From Brachionus plicatilis (Eukaryota; Rotifera; Eurotatoria; Ploima; Brachionidae), in contig QEOQ01000658.1 in NCBI GenBank assembly GCA_010279815.1, positions 285,131 to 349,130 on the forward strand: a stretch of 64,000 nt of DNA, given 5' to 3'. A program made the translations under genes and the position numbers. A model generated the notes under the pieces. The model did no database searches. It was not told where the DNA came from and saw nothing but the letters and a program-made list of their open reading frames with translations. Below, piece by piece: positions 12,090-24,099 of this stretch (position 1 is the stretch's first letter; the number at the start of each line of letters is the position of its first letter).

Positions 12090-12510
12090 GGGGCTACCCG
12101 ATTATGTTTTCAGCTGATAACATATTTTGTTATCAAACTGGTCACCTCCGGTTTTGTTATCATGCGGATAACAAAAAATGTTAACAAGAAAAAATGTTAT
12201 CAAAAAAATTTAAAAAAAAAATATTTTAGAAATTTAGTTATCATTACAAAAATTATTATAAAAAAATATCATTAAAAAAAATTTGAAAATATTAAAAATG
12301 AATATAGTTTTTTATGAGTGCGGCACATATGCAATTTTAAGCCACCATATATTTTACGTCAGTAAAGTAAAATTTTACTATTTCAAATGTTTCAAAATAT
12401 CGAAAACTTTATGTTATCATTTAGACTTTTATGTAATCATTTAAAATATAATTTTATCATGTTTGATAACATATTATGTTATCAGCATGCTGAAAAAACC
12501 GGGTAGCCAC
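12090..12510. mobile_element. 421-bp MITE-like transposon with 8-bp target duplication
   Basis: The ends are inverted repeats: left GGGGCTACCCG... and right ...CGGGTAGCCAC, continuing inward to TGATAACATA...GTTATCA on both sides with one small indel (about 45-50 bp in all). The direct repeat AATTTTTG occurs at 12082-12089 and 12511-12518. Related copies of this tRNA spacer show that one copy is the uninterrupted target. The element has no coding capacity. An 8-bp duplication fits hAT, P or Merlin-type transposases; the terminal bases do not decide between them. Confidence 0.85.
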
Positions 12511-12696
12511 AATTTTTGTTTGGATTATATCGACAGGTTCTTTTGTGATGAAATAAATGAAATTGAAATAAAATTTATACAATGAACTAAAACCAAGACT
12601 AAATTTAATTTATTTAAATAAAATTTTCAAAGTTAATGATAAAAAAGGTAAAAATTTTTAAAAGAAGCTCCAATTTAAATTTGAAATATATCAATA

Positions 12697-12768
12697 GGTT
12701 CTATGGTGTAACGGTTAGCACTCTGGACTTTGAATCCAGCGATCCGAGTTCAAATCTCGGTAGAACCT
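12697..12768 (+). tRNA. tRNA-Gln (UUG), copy 6
   Basis: Identical body, followed by a long T run. Same orientation as copy 5; their spacer holds the transposon at 12090-12510. Confidence 0.97.
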
Positions 12769-12900
12769 TTCTTTTTTTTTAATTTTTGCAAAAGAAATTA
12801 AATAATTTTTTAAGACAAATTTATTTCTTTAGTTTGCAATTATTATTATAAAATTAAGGTTACAATTTTTTTGAAATTTTTATTATTAATATTTTTTGAA

Positions 12901-15900
12901 ATGCTGAAATCATCTCACAAAGATTGGTTCGAATTTATCTTGGACTTGGGTCTCTTAGAGCGTCATCTATCGCCTTCTAATCCATGCCCGGGTAATCAAA
13001 ATCTCCCAAATTTTTTTCCTCTCTAAAATTTCTCTTAGACCCTTCTGGATGCTCATTGATCGTCCAATTTTTGTACCATGCCAACTTGACAGAACAGGTC
13101 TACAAATCGGATCTGCCCGACCCTCAAGTCGAGTTAAAATCTAAAAGAATAAAAATTTTGAGGGTCCTCGCAATCAAAGCTGCTGCCATTCTTGACTGGG
13201 ATCTTTTGAAGTTTGAAAAAGAAATCCCAATCGCAGTAATGAGCGATTTGCTTCACATATTTTTACGTTTAACAATGAACGATAACAACGAGCCCAAATA
13301 CCATTCACAATTGGATCTCGACAAACTGGACACGCAAACTCTTTTTGCATTGCAAATTCTGCACCGATGGTGCATTAGAAGTGTGGTATTTTCTAAATTT
13401 CCAAAAAAACCTGCCACAAAGCCCGTGAATGTGAATTTGTAAGTCAAAATAAAGAGAATTTAAATAAATTACTTGGGTTACTTTCTAGAATTTATAAAGG
13501 CCAGGATCCTTGAGCTCGCTGCAACACATGAAAGACGCCAACGAGAATATTCTTAAGGTTATCACCCAGAACGTCCAAGAATCTGTTGAATTCGTAGAGA
13601 AAATGTTCAAGTCCTATGATGGCAAAGTGTATAAACCAGTGCCCGATTGCTTCACTAACATCACCCCTGAGACTGGAGGCTACAATCTAGAATGGTCCAA
13701 CTCTATTCAAATAGAATCAGCTGAAATCAAGGCTTATTTGGCTCATGACCTCGCCATGTTTTACTTTCAAGCTGACAACTTTGAGAAGAGCTTTTATTTT
13801 TTTAGCTTGGTCAAAGAATATATGAATGGTGCAGACGATACAAAACTTATTCAAATAAATCAATATGCCCAAGACTTAAAGAGCTATTTGGCCGCCTGCA
13901 AATCAATGCTTGGTCTAGAATTTGATCTAGATGACTCGTTGGTGAACACCAATGATGTGCATACTCGGCAAGTAGTAAACAAAATGATCCAGGTTGAAAA
14001 TTGCATGAAAAACCAGCCGTCTGAGCTCTACAGTATTCTGTTGGAGGACAACATCAATTGTCTTTTATCGGTGAGCTATCGCTTTAACTTGGAAAGAGAT
14101 CTCGTCAAGCTCAGTGTTGACGAGAATGTTAAAGATAAAATTTTCAGTTTAAACCAACTTAAGCTTATGCTTGAGCCTTCAGCTATTTACGGCTTGCAAA
14201 GACTGGACTCAATATCCCAGGTTGCCAGAGATCTCATTCAAAAACTAAATAATGACCAGAAAAATAAATTGATTTCTTTTTTAAATGTAAATTTTAAACA
14301 TTTTAATCAAAAAAACCAAGTGGAACTCAAAAAAATATTTGCAACGCATAATTTGAGTGAAAATGATGATATTCTTGAGGAAAAAATGGAAGTGGATGAC
14401 AAGAAAAGTTTTGACGCAGCCCCCTCTTCGCCACTCAATGCACCAAATTCAATCAACACATTTATGAGTAAATTAACTTTTGATTCAACTTTATATTTCT
14501 AGTTATTGTTTATTATTAGAAGATGATTCTTTGCTAAAGTTCGCTGTTTTGAGTCTACAGACTTGTGATCCTTTGGTATTAAAAAACTGCATAAATAGAT
14601 ACAATCAAATCTCGGCAAAGTTAGGCTTGAGATTTTTCTGGCCCAAATGGCAGTTATATGCTAATGAACTGAATAACATTGTCTCAAACGCAAACTATAT
14701 GGCAAATTCATATAAATTTGCCAATACAAATGATGCCGATTATTTTTATATATGTTATGCCAAAATTCAACAATTAATTAGCTTAAACAAATTTTCAGAT
14801 GCCTTAAAACTTAACAGATCATTCGAAAATTCAAACTCTGGAAGTCAAAAAGTGTCAAAATTTATTCGCAACCAATATTTGTATCTAATGATTCGTAATT
14901 ATATGTTCAACTATGATTATTCGTGTGTCAAAGAAGATCGCTTTGAGTCTCCTAAAAAATATTTCAGTCAAGAGGAAATTTTAAAATGCTGTAGGACATT
15001 TTTTGATCACTCAAAAAACGATCCCGGTAAGTCATAAACAAATTATATTAAACATTTAACTTTAAAATTTAGCTCAAAAAAACTATTTAGTTAAATCTTC
15101 TTTTAATAATATTTTATTAATCTAAAATTTTCAGGAGTGTCCTCAGTTTTTAAAAAGCAAGTAGACGCGTCTACCATGTAAAAATAAAGGAAATTAAATT
15201 AAAATCAAGGTTTTTTGTTTAAAAAAAGTTTTACTTACAAAAAATGTCAATCTAAAATAATGGATTTAAAACGTAATTAAAAAAAAATACAAATCTCTTA
15301 CATATTTTTGATTTGTAAATTAATACTTAATTATTACATAAATTAATACTTTTTTAGGTAAGTTTACGTAATTTTCCTTAAAAATTACCAAAAAAATCAT
15401 GTCAAATCAATACTGTATGACAATTAAGTCGAATAAGGCGACTTAACGGGTGATGTATCAATTCATAGAAAATTAATAAAATAAAACAAAACTCATAGAA
15501 TAAATTTTGATAAAAAACATTTCATAGAAATAAACTCATAGAATTTTTTTAAATAGAAGGTATTTAACAAACTTAATTAGACAAAAACATTTTGAAAAAA
15601 ACGTAAAATACAAATTGGACAAAAATTCTTAATTTTTTGATAAATTAAAATTAAAGTTAATAGAAATTTTAGAAAAAATACTGCAATAAAGTACAACATA
15701 CTTGTTTGCACCTTTTCTACCTAAAACAGGGTTATTATTTGGCTTAGTTTTTTGGTAGCAGCTAATTATATTTTATAGTATCTAATTTTTAGTAGATAAA
15801 AAATATTGTAGATAATTATTTTTCTCAGTAGCAAAATAAATTGATTAACAGATAAATGTTTTTTTCAGTAGATAAATGTTGTCAATTAATAGATAACATT

Positions 15901-18540
15901 TAATTTAATTACAGGAAGATGTTTGAAATTAAGAATATAATGACATTCAGGGGTGTAGTTTGCTGCCAGTGATGTCATAAACATCAAATAAAAATGAAGA
16001 AGCTGTTGAAAATTCAATACCTTTTCCTCTAAGTATAACTGATCAAGTAACTTGAGAAGTGGATTTCTGGTAATTTTATGTAAATTTACGTAATTAGTAA
16101 AAATGAAAAGACCAAAAAAAGCTCAATTTTTTGAATTTTTTATTATTTTCTAATAAATTTTGAATAAATTAGTTCCTAATTATTTATTTATATTTTACGA
16201 AAAGTTGCTTTTTTTTACTATTATTTACTAATTTTTACGTAAATTTACGTTTTAAAAAATGAAATATAAACATAATGAAATATTTTGGTAAAATATAAAC
16301 AAATTAATAGGAACAACTTTTTTCAAAATTTATTAGAAAATAATAAAAAATTCAAAAAATTTAGCTCTTTTTTGCTCTTTTCATTTTTACTAATTTTTAC
16401 TTATAATTATCAAAAATTCACTTTTCAAATCGGCACTGTATCTTTGATTTTGGTTATTTTTTTTTAATGTGACTTAATTAGCTGCTACCACAAACAAATA
16501 TATGCTTATAAAAATAAATATCTTTTTTCATAGTTAAAATTAGGTACGAAAGAATATAATTAGCTTCTACCAAAAAATATTTTCGTTTTTATTTTCCCTT
16601 TTTTTAAAAGTAAATCAAATCAATAATCTATTTAAATCATATTGATTTGTTATATTTTGTCATTTCTTACATGAGAAAAATTATTTTAGATAAAAAGATG
16701 CAACAAAGTATGATGAACTTTATTGCAGTTTTTTTTTATATTTTTTATTTTGATTTATTAAAAAATCAAGATTTTTACTTCAATTTGTATTTGAAATTCA
16801 CAATGCCGAAAAAAAACACAAGATTTGATTGTTTAAAATTATTAATTAAACTTAGTAACATTAAAATTACTAAGAACAAAATTTTAAATTTATAAACGTT
16901 TTATTTACTCTATAAATCAATTTTTTTAATTAAAATTTTTGTTTTATATAGATTAAAGGAAAATTTGAACATTTTTTTAGATTTTTAAAAATTTGAGGCC
17001 ATTATTCCGAGGAAAAATTTTTTAAATAATTTTTTATGAAATATTTTTCTTTATTTTGTCCCTTTAAAATATTTAATGAAAATAAAATTCTACGAACCGA
17101 CTTAATATAGCATATAATTACTAATCCAAAAAGATATAAATTTAAATTTTGTAGAATCTAAATTAAATTTCATATTTAGTTGAAAGCTTTAATAAGATTG
17201 GATTCAAATTTTAAATTTAAATTTTATTAAACCTCAGATAATTTTTAATTTTTAAATAACACTGATCCAAAATGATGTCAAATTTAGTTAATTAAAAAAT
17301 ATTTTTTTTAAGAACAGTCTTAATTAACGAATTTCATTCATTAATTTTTTTAATTGTACTATTATTTGAATATTTAAATATTGAAATTTAGAAATTTTAG
17401 AATTTTTTTTTACTTTTTACAATACAATAAAAATCGAGTATTGAATTTGAATTTTTTTATTTAGATTTATCTTCTGAGTTGATGGTACACATATTTGGAT
17501 TTTTATTAACAAGCGGAGAGTTTGGCTTCATCATATCTCAAGAAAACACTTTTCAAACTATTCAAAAGAAAAACATCATGAACATTAACTCACCGGTTTC
17601 TTTTTTGTTCAAACTAGTTCGTCAAATATCACGTCTTTGCATGGATATTAACAGACCAGAGAAAAATGTACAGCGAAAAATTGCTCGTGATTTATGGGAC
17701 AACATTATAGAGATCTTTACAGATGTGGCCAAAGCTGACCAGAGTCAAGTTCAAAACCAAAATCGCGAAAGTTTAAGAAAATTTTTTTTACTCGTCAAAA
17801 ATCGACATGTACGCACCATAATCATTTCAGTTTTGTCTACCATTTTCAATATAGCTGATACCCAAGCAAACATAGAGATTCACAATGAATTTAGATATCT
17901 GTGGCCATCGTCGCTAGCTACTATGACAACACTTAATCTAAATTCATTAACTGATCTACTTAATACTTTGTTAATTGATTCAATTGATTATTTGAATCCA
18001 TTCGAAGTAAATTGGTTGAAAACCAATTCTGATATAATGAACACTAAAAATTTCCTAAATGATTCTATTCGAGGCTTCCTACAAGTTTTGGTTTGTGAGA
18101 CAAAGCATTTTTTTAAGCTTCCAAAAAAAGATTCAAGTGGTAAAAAACAGATTGAGGAATTCGATGAGAAAATAATTCGAAGTCTCATAAAATCTTGTGT
18201 TACACTCAACAAGCATACACAAGCTGCTTTGTTATGTCAGTGCCTATCATATACCAATAATTATGGACCAGCTTTTAAATATTTACAAGATAGTGCATGG
18301 TCAAGTCCTACTAGTGATGAAATGGATGATATGTATTCGTGTGTGTGGGACATAGCCCTTCTTGAATATCTGGCCAATGTAAATTATCAGCGTGGCTATT
18401 TGAGCCGCAAAAATATTTGTATGAAATTGATCAGCAAGGAGAACATAAATCCTTTGAACCCAAGTGACATATACAAAAAAACAATCGACATTAAAAAAAC
18501 GCTGCTGTTTTTAAAATTATTAAATTATTATTTTTACTAA
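12901..18540 (+). CDS. INTS8: Integrator complex subunit 8
   Basis: INTS8 is a scaffold subunit of the Integrator complex, which ends transcription and processes snRNA 3' ends; in the family it helps hold the PP2A module. Five exons: 12901-12991, 13039-13438, 13500-14467, 14520-15026, 17465-18540. They join in phase to 1013 residues (human INTS8 is about 995). Family signatures are the N-terminal KDWFEFILDLGLLERHL and NPCPDPSGCSLIVQFLYHA, then RVLAIKAAAILDWDLLKFEK, the TPR-like middle, ARDLWDNIIEIF, LNKHTQAALLCQCLSY and the C-terminal MYSCVWDIALLEYLANVNYQRG. The first three introns are 47-61 bp; the fourth is 2438 bp and packed with repeats. It starts 132 bp after the last tRNA of the array. 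Identity is firm. Confidence 0.93.
15135..15181 (+). CDS. Possible alternative last exon of INTS8
   Basis: Inside the large INTS8 intron, a TTTTCAG acceptor at 15134 is followed by 47 bases that continue the exon-4 frame (GVSSVFKKQVDASTM) to a TAA. AATAAA follows at 15183-15188. Use of this exon would give a 670-residue protein lacking the C-terminal third. Whether it is used cannot be seen from DNA alone. Confidence 0.4.
15590..16815. repeat. Nested foldback elements in INTS8 intron 4
   Basis: Outer arms at about 15590-15735 and 16655-16815 are inverted copies of a repeat containing AAATTAAAGTTAATAGA and a GCAACAAAGT-like word; the same family lies at 33245-33632 and 34262-34612. Inside are inverted ends TTTTTTGGTAGCAGCTAATT (15749 onward) and their complement ending near 16577. 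A third palindrome lies at about 16060-16460 (ATTTTTTATTATTTTCTAAT in both orientations). The open frames at 16285 and 16647 fall inside these arms and are not genes. Confidence 0.6.
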
Positions 18541-18970
18541 ATAAGCAACGAAAACTTAATTTTTATTTTTGATTTTTTTTTTACACAATAATAAACAATT
18601 TTATCAAACCATTCAATTAATTTAGTAAAAAAATTAAATGCTAGTAATTTAGTAAGTGTTTAATTATTGACGATTGTTTTGCAAAAATAATATTTTAGAT
18701 GAACTTATGCATTCCTGATGTTGAATTATATGATTCGGGAAAAAAAATATACCAAGAGTTGTGTCAATTAATGTAATTACTTATTTTGTTTATCTGTACC
18801 GAGCTAAATCTCCTTCAAAATAAAATAAAAAATTAAAATAAAGTTAAATAGAATAAGATACAAAAAAAAAAAATAAAGTATAATTAGAAATAAGATAAGT
18901 TAAAAAAGAAAATAAAATTTAAATAATTATTGTTTAAGAAAAAAAGAATAAAGAGTTTAAGTAGAAATTA

Positions 18971-21309
18971 ACGGGTGTTGAATAAAAAATGGTACAAAAT
19001 TAATTTTATCATAAAAAATTTTTTTATTTTACTAAGGCTTTAAATTATTTTTTAAAATTATAACTGAATCCTCCTATTTTGAATAAATAATATCAGTTAA
19101 GGTATTGAACTTCATGACGACATATGGTATCGACCCTGGTCTCGTACAACCTTTGGGTCCATATTGCTCAGGCAAGTGCGAATTTTGTTTTCGAGTTGTT
19201 TGAGATTTTTGACCTTCCAATCACCCTCATAAACTTTAGCTTTCAAATTTCCTCAAAAATCTTCGATTGGTCGTGTTTTTGGTACGTTTGCTGGATTCAC
19301 ATCTTTGACAGCATACCATATATTTTTTTCTAACATATAATTCTGTACCATATTCGCACAATGAGATGATGCCTAGTCGAGCCAAAAAACATAATTGCCA
19401 TCCTGATAATATTCTTTAGCACTGATATTCTTTAATCAGTGGTTCAAGTCGTTTCTTAATACACTCTCCAAGGTAGACATGTTGATTGACCGCTAAAACC
19501 ACTAGGTACAAAATATGGTTCGCTTATTCCGCGTTGTGAAATAGCCAACCAGACCATTAATTTTTCTTCAAATATTTTAAGTACTTGTTCTTTATACTCT
19601 CCGGCGTCTTGCTAACGTTGCTGCTATAAAAAATATTATTTTCTGACAGAGCGGTGTTGCCCAAAGTGAAATATTTATTTATTGAATTGAATTAACCTCC
19701 TTAAGGAGAAGTAAAAGAATATAAAATTTAAATAAAGTTTCATAAAAAATATAAAAAAAAAAAAAAAAGAAAGATTGTGAAATGCATAATATTACAAAAG
19801 TGCTGATTAAGAAGTAAATAATTTTATAAATTTAGATGTAGAAACTAGATAGAAAAATAAATAATGAAATTTTTATTTTTTTATGAATCTTGAGCATATA
19901 TAAGCCGGTTGAAAATCATCTAGGTTTTATAAGATCATTTAAAATGTTTCTATAATCAGACTTGGGCAAAAGTCAAAAAAAATTTAAAGACAAGTCGATG
20001 ATTTTTTTTTTAAGTCTGGTCTGGAATTATACTATTGAAATTAGGGTGTATCGTTCGACCATAAGCTTGAAATACAAAATTTATGGACATAGATAGCATT
20101 ATTTAAATCATCATCTTTGAAATGTGAACTCAAAAAAAGATTAAAAATGTAATTTTTAAAAATAATTTATTTCACATGAAAGGAAGAAATCCAAAAATCG
20201 AAGATAATAAATCAACGGTTTATATAAAAGTTTGTTTAAGTCTTGAATTATAATGCTAATATTTGTTTAAGAGTTTTTATCGGATCAAAAATTTTAAACT
20301 TTAAATGCGTTGATTAAATTGAATATGGCAAATTGATAAAGCGCTGTGGTTTTTGAATGGTCTAGTGTCGGGAAATAATTGTGTCACCATTTTAAATTGA
20401 ATAAAAAATGAATACTCTAAAATCATTGTCCAGCTGGTATTCTTCATCAGAAATCTATACAATGAAAAAAAATTAAAGTCAAGTCAAATGACTTGACTTG
20501 ACTTTGACTTGATGACTTTTGCCCAAGTCTGTCTATAATTCATAAATATAATGTTATTTAAAAAAACCTCTATAGAGTCAGATATACCAACACGGGTGCT
20601 AAATTGCCCTTTCATTTTAATTTTTTCTTGACTTACATTATTAAGAAGATAAATAAGATTTTTGTCAAAGTGTTGTAATATACTTTTTATGTCAGACTCA
20701 AATGATACAGAGGACGATTCATCATCAATTAAAAATTTATATCTGCTATATTTTAAAGCATTCGACGACATTTTGGCATGGCTGCCTTCTCCTGGTTAGC
20801 ATTTAAATGAGTTCTCTTTGATGTTTGTATACTTTTTTAAAATCTTTCCGATATAGGTATAGTGGCAATTAAACTTTTTAGTCATCTTTCTTTGCGAACA
20901 ACCCGATTTATGATTGTAATAGGCTCTAAGTTTAGTAACCATTAGTTTCGTCGCAACTTTAGCAGGTCTGCCACTTCCTTTTTTTCTCTTGAAAGTTTTA
21001 TCTTTTTCTATAACATCTAGTCAACGATAAACAGACCTTTTTTCGTATCCAAGATCAGTGAATCACCTTACAACTTCAGCTTTTAGCAAATTTTGGTTAC
21101 TTTTTACAAAATTGTACAAATGTTTTTTGATGGTTTCGTAAATTTTTTACTAAAAACTTATCGAAAATTCATCATTATGATATAATTTTTATTTATTTTA
21201 AAGCTAGGATCATCCTGATTTCAAATTTTGAAAAAAATTGGCAAAGGTCTTGTCCACTCTTATAGCAAATTCAACAAAAATTTTGTGCCATTTCTTATTC
21301 TACACCCGT
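18971..21309 (-). mobile_element. Degenerate Tc1/mariner element
   Basis: Terminal inverted repeats ACGGGTGTTGAATAAAAAAT (left) and the complement of ACGGGTGTAGAATAAGAAAT (right) are flanked by TA on both sides. The minus strand holds a broken transposase. Near 20850-21060 are GSGRPAK and CSQRKMTKKFNCHYTYIGKI, a helix-turn-helix region. Near 19130-19400 is the catalytic end, with PKTRPIEDF then a stop where the family has W, followed by GNLKAKVYEGDW. The middle is interrupted by a hAT-type MITE and other sequence. Confidence 0.85.
19957..20531. mobile_element. hAT-type MITE inside the mariner
   Basis: 575 bp with inverted ends CAGACTTGGGCAAAAGTC and an exact 8-bp direct repeat TCTATAAT at 19949-19956 and 20532-20539. 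A CA...TG terminus with an 8-bp duplication is the hAT signature. The interior carries GACTTGACTT repeats near the right end, also seen near 8280, 22960 and 55620. No transposase. Confidence 0.85.
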
Positions 21310-22020
21310 TATACAACGATGTCGGGTATTCAATATATATATTCTCTATATTCTTCCTCCAATTTGACCACTAATGTAACAGAATGACTCGGTCATGCCT
21401 TAACATATCATTCACTCAATTCAAAAAGTCGATTCGAGACTGTAAATAGTTTAAGTTTAATTAAGGCCTCGTGATGTAAAATATTGGAGGCAACAATATT
21501 TTAGTTTTAATAAAGACGGAAATGCTGGGCTAACCTCTGAATAACCTGTATTCTTTTAATGCTAGTTTCTGATAATGAGTTAAGACAGGGCAAAGTATAG
21601 TTCAAATTAGATCCTATTAGAGATTTAGAAACGTTTCCTAAGGTTTTATGATTTAGACCCATTTTTTATTTGAAAAAAATTTAATTAAATTACGCGTTTT
21701 TTAACTTCATTTATCATTGAATCAAAATTTAGTTTCGTTTTGTTTTATAATTTTATTTCCATTGATTCTTAAGTTTAGATCAGCCTTTGAAAAGGACATG
21801 GAAAAAGACTGATATCTTCATTTTCCACTTGCATACCCAGTGTTCTAGTTCAACTAAGTATACATTGACTTTATTTTCTAGATAAAAAATCCTGTTTCTA
21901 ATAGATAAAAAAAAGTACTAGAACGTCAGCAAAAAGAAGGAAGTATTCATTATTTCTTTTATTTCTTTTGTGAATATCGTTAGAAATATACTAAACAACA
22001 GAGGACTAATGTAATAAAGA

Positions 22021-23170
22021 TTTAAATAAGGCTTATAATTAGCTCACATATCAAAATTAGTTCTTGATTAGCATTAGATTCTGGATCGGACTGATTGGTC
22101 TCAATATTGTTTGGTAATTCTTCGGAAACAGACATTTTATATTTGTATTGATTATTAGAGATTTTTTAATTAAGATTAATTATCTTTTTTAAGTACTCAA
22201 GAATTTATCAATTTCAAATTCAAATTTAATTGTTTTAAAGTTGTTTTGAGCATTTTATTTTTGATAAACTTCTACTCCCTTTTGATAAACGCTAATTTTT
22301 TTATGTACATTTAAATTTATTTGTGCATGCTTTAATTAATTTTTATTATTTTTAATTATATTATAAAATATAAATAAAAATAGGCACTAAAATAATTAAT
22401 TTTGCACTTATTTATCCCAATTTAGCAAAAAAATATTATTCATGTTTAAATAAAACTCTTTTGTTTAATTTCCAAAATTATAATTAATTTTTTAAATTCC
22501 TCCAAAGATCATGATTAATTTTAAGAGATCAATACTTTCAGCTTAAAATATTTCATCACCAACTAATTCATCAGAATTTAGTTGCCTCCTTTTTACTTAT
22601 AGGTTTGATGAAACATGTTTGCCAATTAATCAGTGGACTAGTCAGATGGGAGTTATTTTGGTTGAAAACTTACTCTTTGAGCCTAGTAAAAGGTCTAGAT
22701 AAAGTTGTTTTAATTTTTTTAAATGGAAAGCTAACTTGATACAAGCTAATCACGTGTTTACTTCACAAAATTTTATTTCTCTAAAATATTTTGCTTTTTT
22801 ATTAATTAATTTTACAAAGACAATAAATTATATTTTTCAAAACTTAAACAAAAAAGATTCATGCTAAAAATTGAAAATATTCAGAAAATTTTTGATTTCC
22901 TTTAATTAAAAAACATTATCAAATATGGATTTATTAAATCATTGACTTGACTTAAAGAAAAAAAAAAATTAAGTCAAGTTTTTGACTTGACTTTACTCAA
23001 TTATATTGTTTTTTTTTTATTAAAAAAAATTAAATTTTTCATCTAGTATCTTAGATTTTCATGTTTTCAGTTGAGTGGTTTTAAAAATTTTTTAGCTCTT
23101 TTTATTGCTGAAGACCGATCAATAAATATTGATATTGATTATTAATTTAAGAGTTTCAATTTTGGGTGAT
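22021..23170. other. AT-rich interval before SPT3
   Basis: No gene is recognised. A short frame at 22860 (MLKIENIQKIFDFL) has a faint likeness to the first helix of SPT3 but is followed by a stop and no donor. TGACTTGACTT motifs lie at 22940-23000. Confidence 0.5.
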
Positions 23171-23176
23171 TTTAGT

Positions 23177-24099
23177 ATGCCTTTGCCGGAAGTATTGTAT
23201 TTAGTTGAAAAAATTATCAAAAAGCAAATAATAAATTATGTAATATTTTAATGCTAGAGTCCATTTTTTAAATTAATTGAATTAAGGTAATTAAAGCCGA
23301 ATCAATCTCGAATTTCCGTAATTCAAAGTTTATAGACCTTGTAGATTTTATATTTATATTCAGACACGATATGGTAAGTCAGATTAATTCAGCATTTCAT
23401 TAATTTGATTTTTTTAAAATTTAATATTCAATTTGTTAAATTTTAAGATCAAACTAAAGCGAATTTATGATTTTTTAACATTTGAAAAAAGAAACAAAAA
23501 TTTAGAATCGCACAAAAATGAAGATTTTCATACAAATAATGAATACAAGCAAGGGAAGAATAAAAAGAAAATAAAAAGTTTTTTTAAAAATTTGGGACAT
23601 GTTAGTGAGTGTTTGATTGAGAGAATTTCAAAAAACGATCCAGTTATCATAGATAAAGCTAAAATCGACTATTTAAAGGTATACTTGATTTATTTCAATT
23701 TGATTGAAATGTAATTTTCTACAGAAAGTAGATCTGAATTACAGAAGTCTTACAGATCAGCAATATGTTGACATGATTGTTTTGAGACAGAACTCATTTA
23801 AAAATTTAAGCTTCAAAAAGTATCTTAAGCTGAAGACAATTTTTCTTATTGATTTGAAGCATAAACCTATGACCGATCAATGCGGTGAAGTGATCGGATT
23901 CCTTTTTCGAGAGTTGCTTAATGAAATGGTTGATAAATTGGTATTTTTAAAGCAAAAACATGGTGAATCATCCAGAGAGAAAAAAAATTTTGACATTGCT
24001 TCAAGTCATGTTTTTGATGCATTTAGATTGACATCCAATGACAACTTAACTTTTGTAAATAAGTCATCAATTTCAAAAAAATACTTATTTTTTAAATAG
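23177..24099 (+). CDS. SUPT3H: SPT3 homologue, SAGA complex subunit
   Basis: SPT3 carries two histone-fold domains, partners TAF-like subunits in the SAGA coactivator and helps deliver TBP. Exons 23177-23239, 23287-23373, 23448-23678 and 23725-24099 are all phase 0, with introns of 47, 74 and 46 bp, giving 251 residues. Exons 1-3 match the first fold (MPLPEVLYLVEKIIKKQI, then FIDLVDFIFIFRHDM and KLKRIYDFLTFEK). Exon 4 matches the second (DQQYVDMIVLRQNSF, CGEVIGFLFRELLNEMVDKL, ASSHVFDAFRLTS). The usual N-terminal helix (family pattern about MMYSLGD) is absent. A TTTTAG acceptor just before 23177 suggests an unfound upstream exon, so the start is uncertain. Confidence 0.75.

Larger units (their letters stand above)
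10355..12696. repeat. tRNA-Gln repeat array with shared spacers
   Basis: The spacers between tRNA copies are homologous to each other. Shared blocks are ATCACAATAGAAMCTGTCGA, the word AACAAAAATTTTATCAAATT, and a TTTAAAAATTTTTACCTTTT block beside each tRNA. Units of about 310 bp occur in direct order (copies 1-2 and 5-6) and inverted order (2-3 and 4-5). Another unit with the same spacer lies at 25740-26164, next to the assembly gap. Spacers differ by many substitutions although the tRNA bodies are identical. Confidence 0.85.
18775..22020 (-). mobile_element. LINE 3' end, split by a mariner insertion
   Basis: The right part (21310-22020) matches the minus-strand LINE at 51890-52715: degraded frames contain the C-terminal reverse-transcriptase region (LNYTLPCLNSLS, HHEALIKLKL, NRLFELSE). 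The left part (18783-18968) is its 3' tail, TATCTGTACCGAGCTAAATC plus A/T-rich sequence. The mariner at 18971-21309 lies exactly between the two. Several stops and frameshifts make it inactive. Confidence 0.65.

Noticed and set aside
12075..12275. 66-codon frame
   Set aside because: It starts in the tRNA spacer and runs into the 421-bp transposon; not protein-like.
10283..12768. CRISPR-like array of regular repeats
   Set aside because: The repeats are complete tRNA-Gln genes with homologous, not unique, spacers in a eukaryotic setting.
16285..16895. Two open frames of 60 and 82 codons
   Set aside because: They lie in foldback arms and consist of Phe/Ile/Lys runs from A/T sequence.
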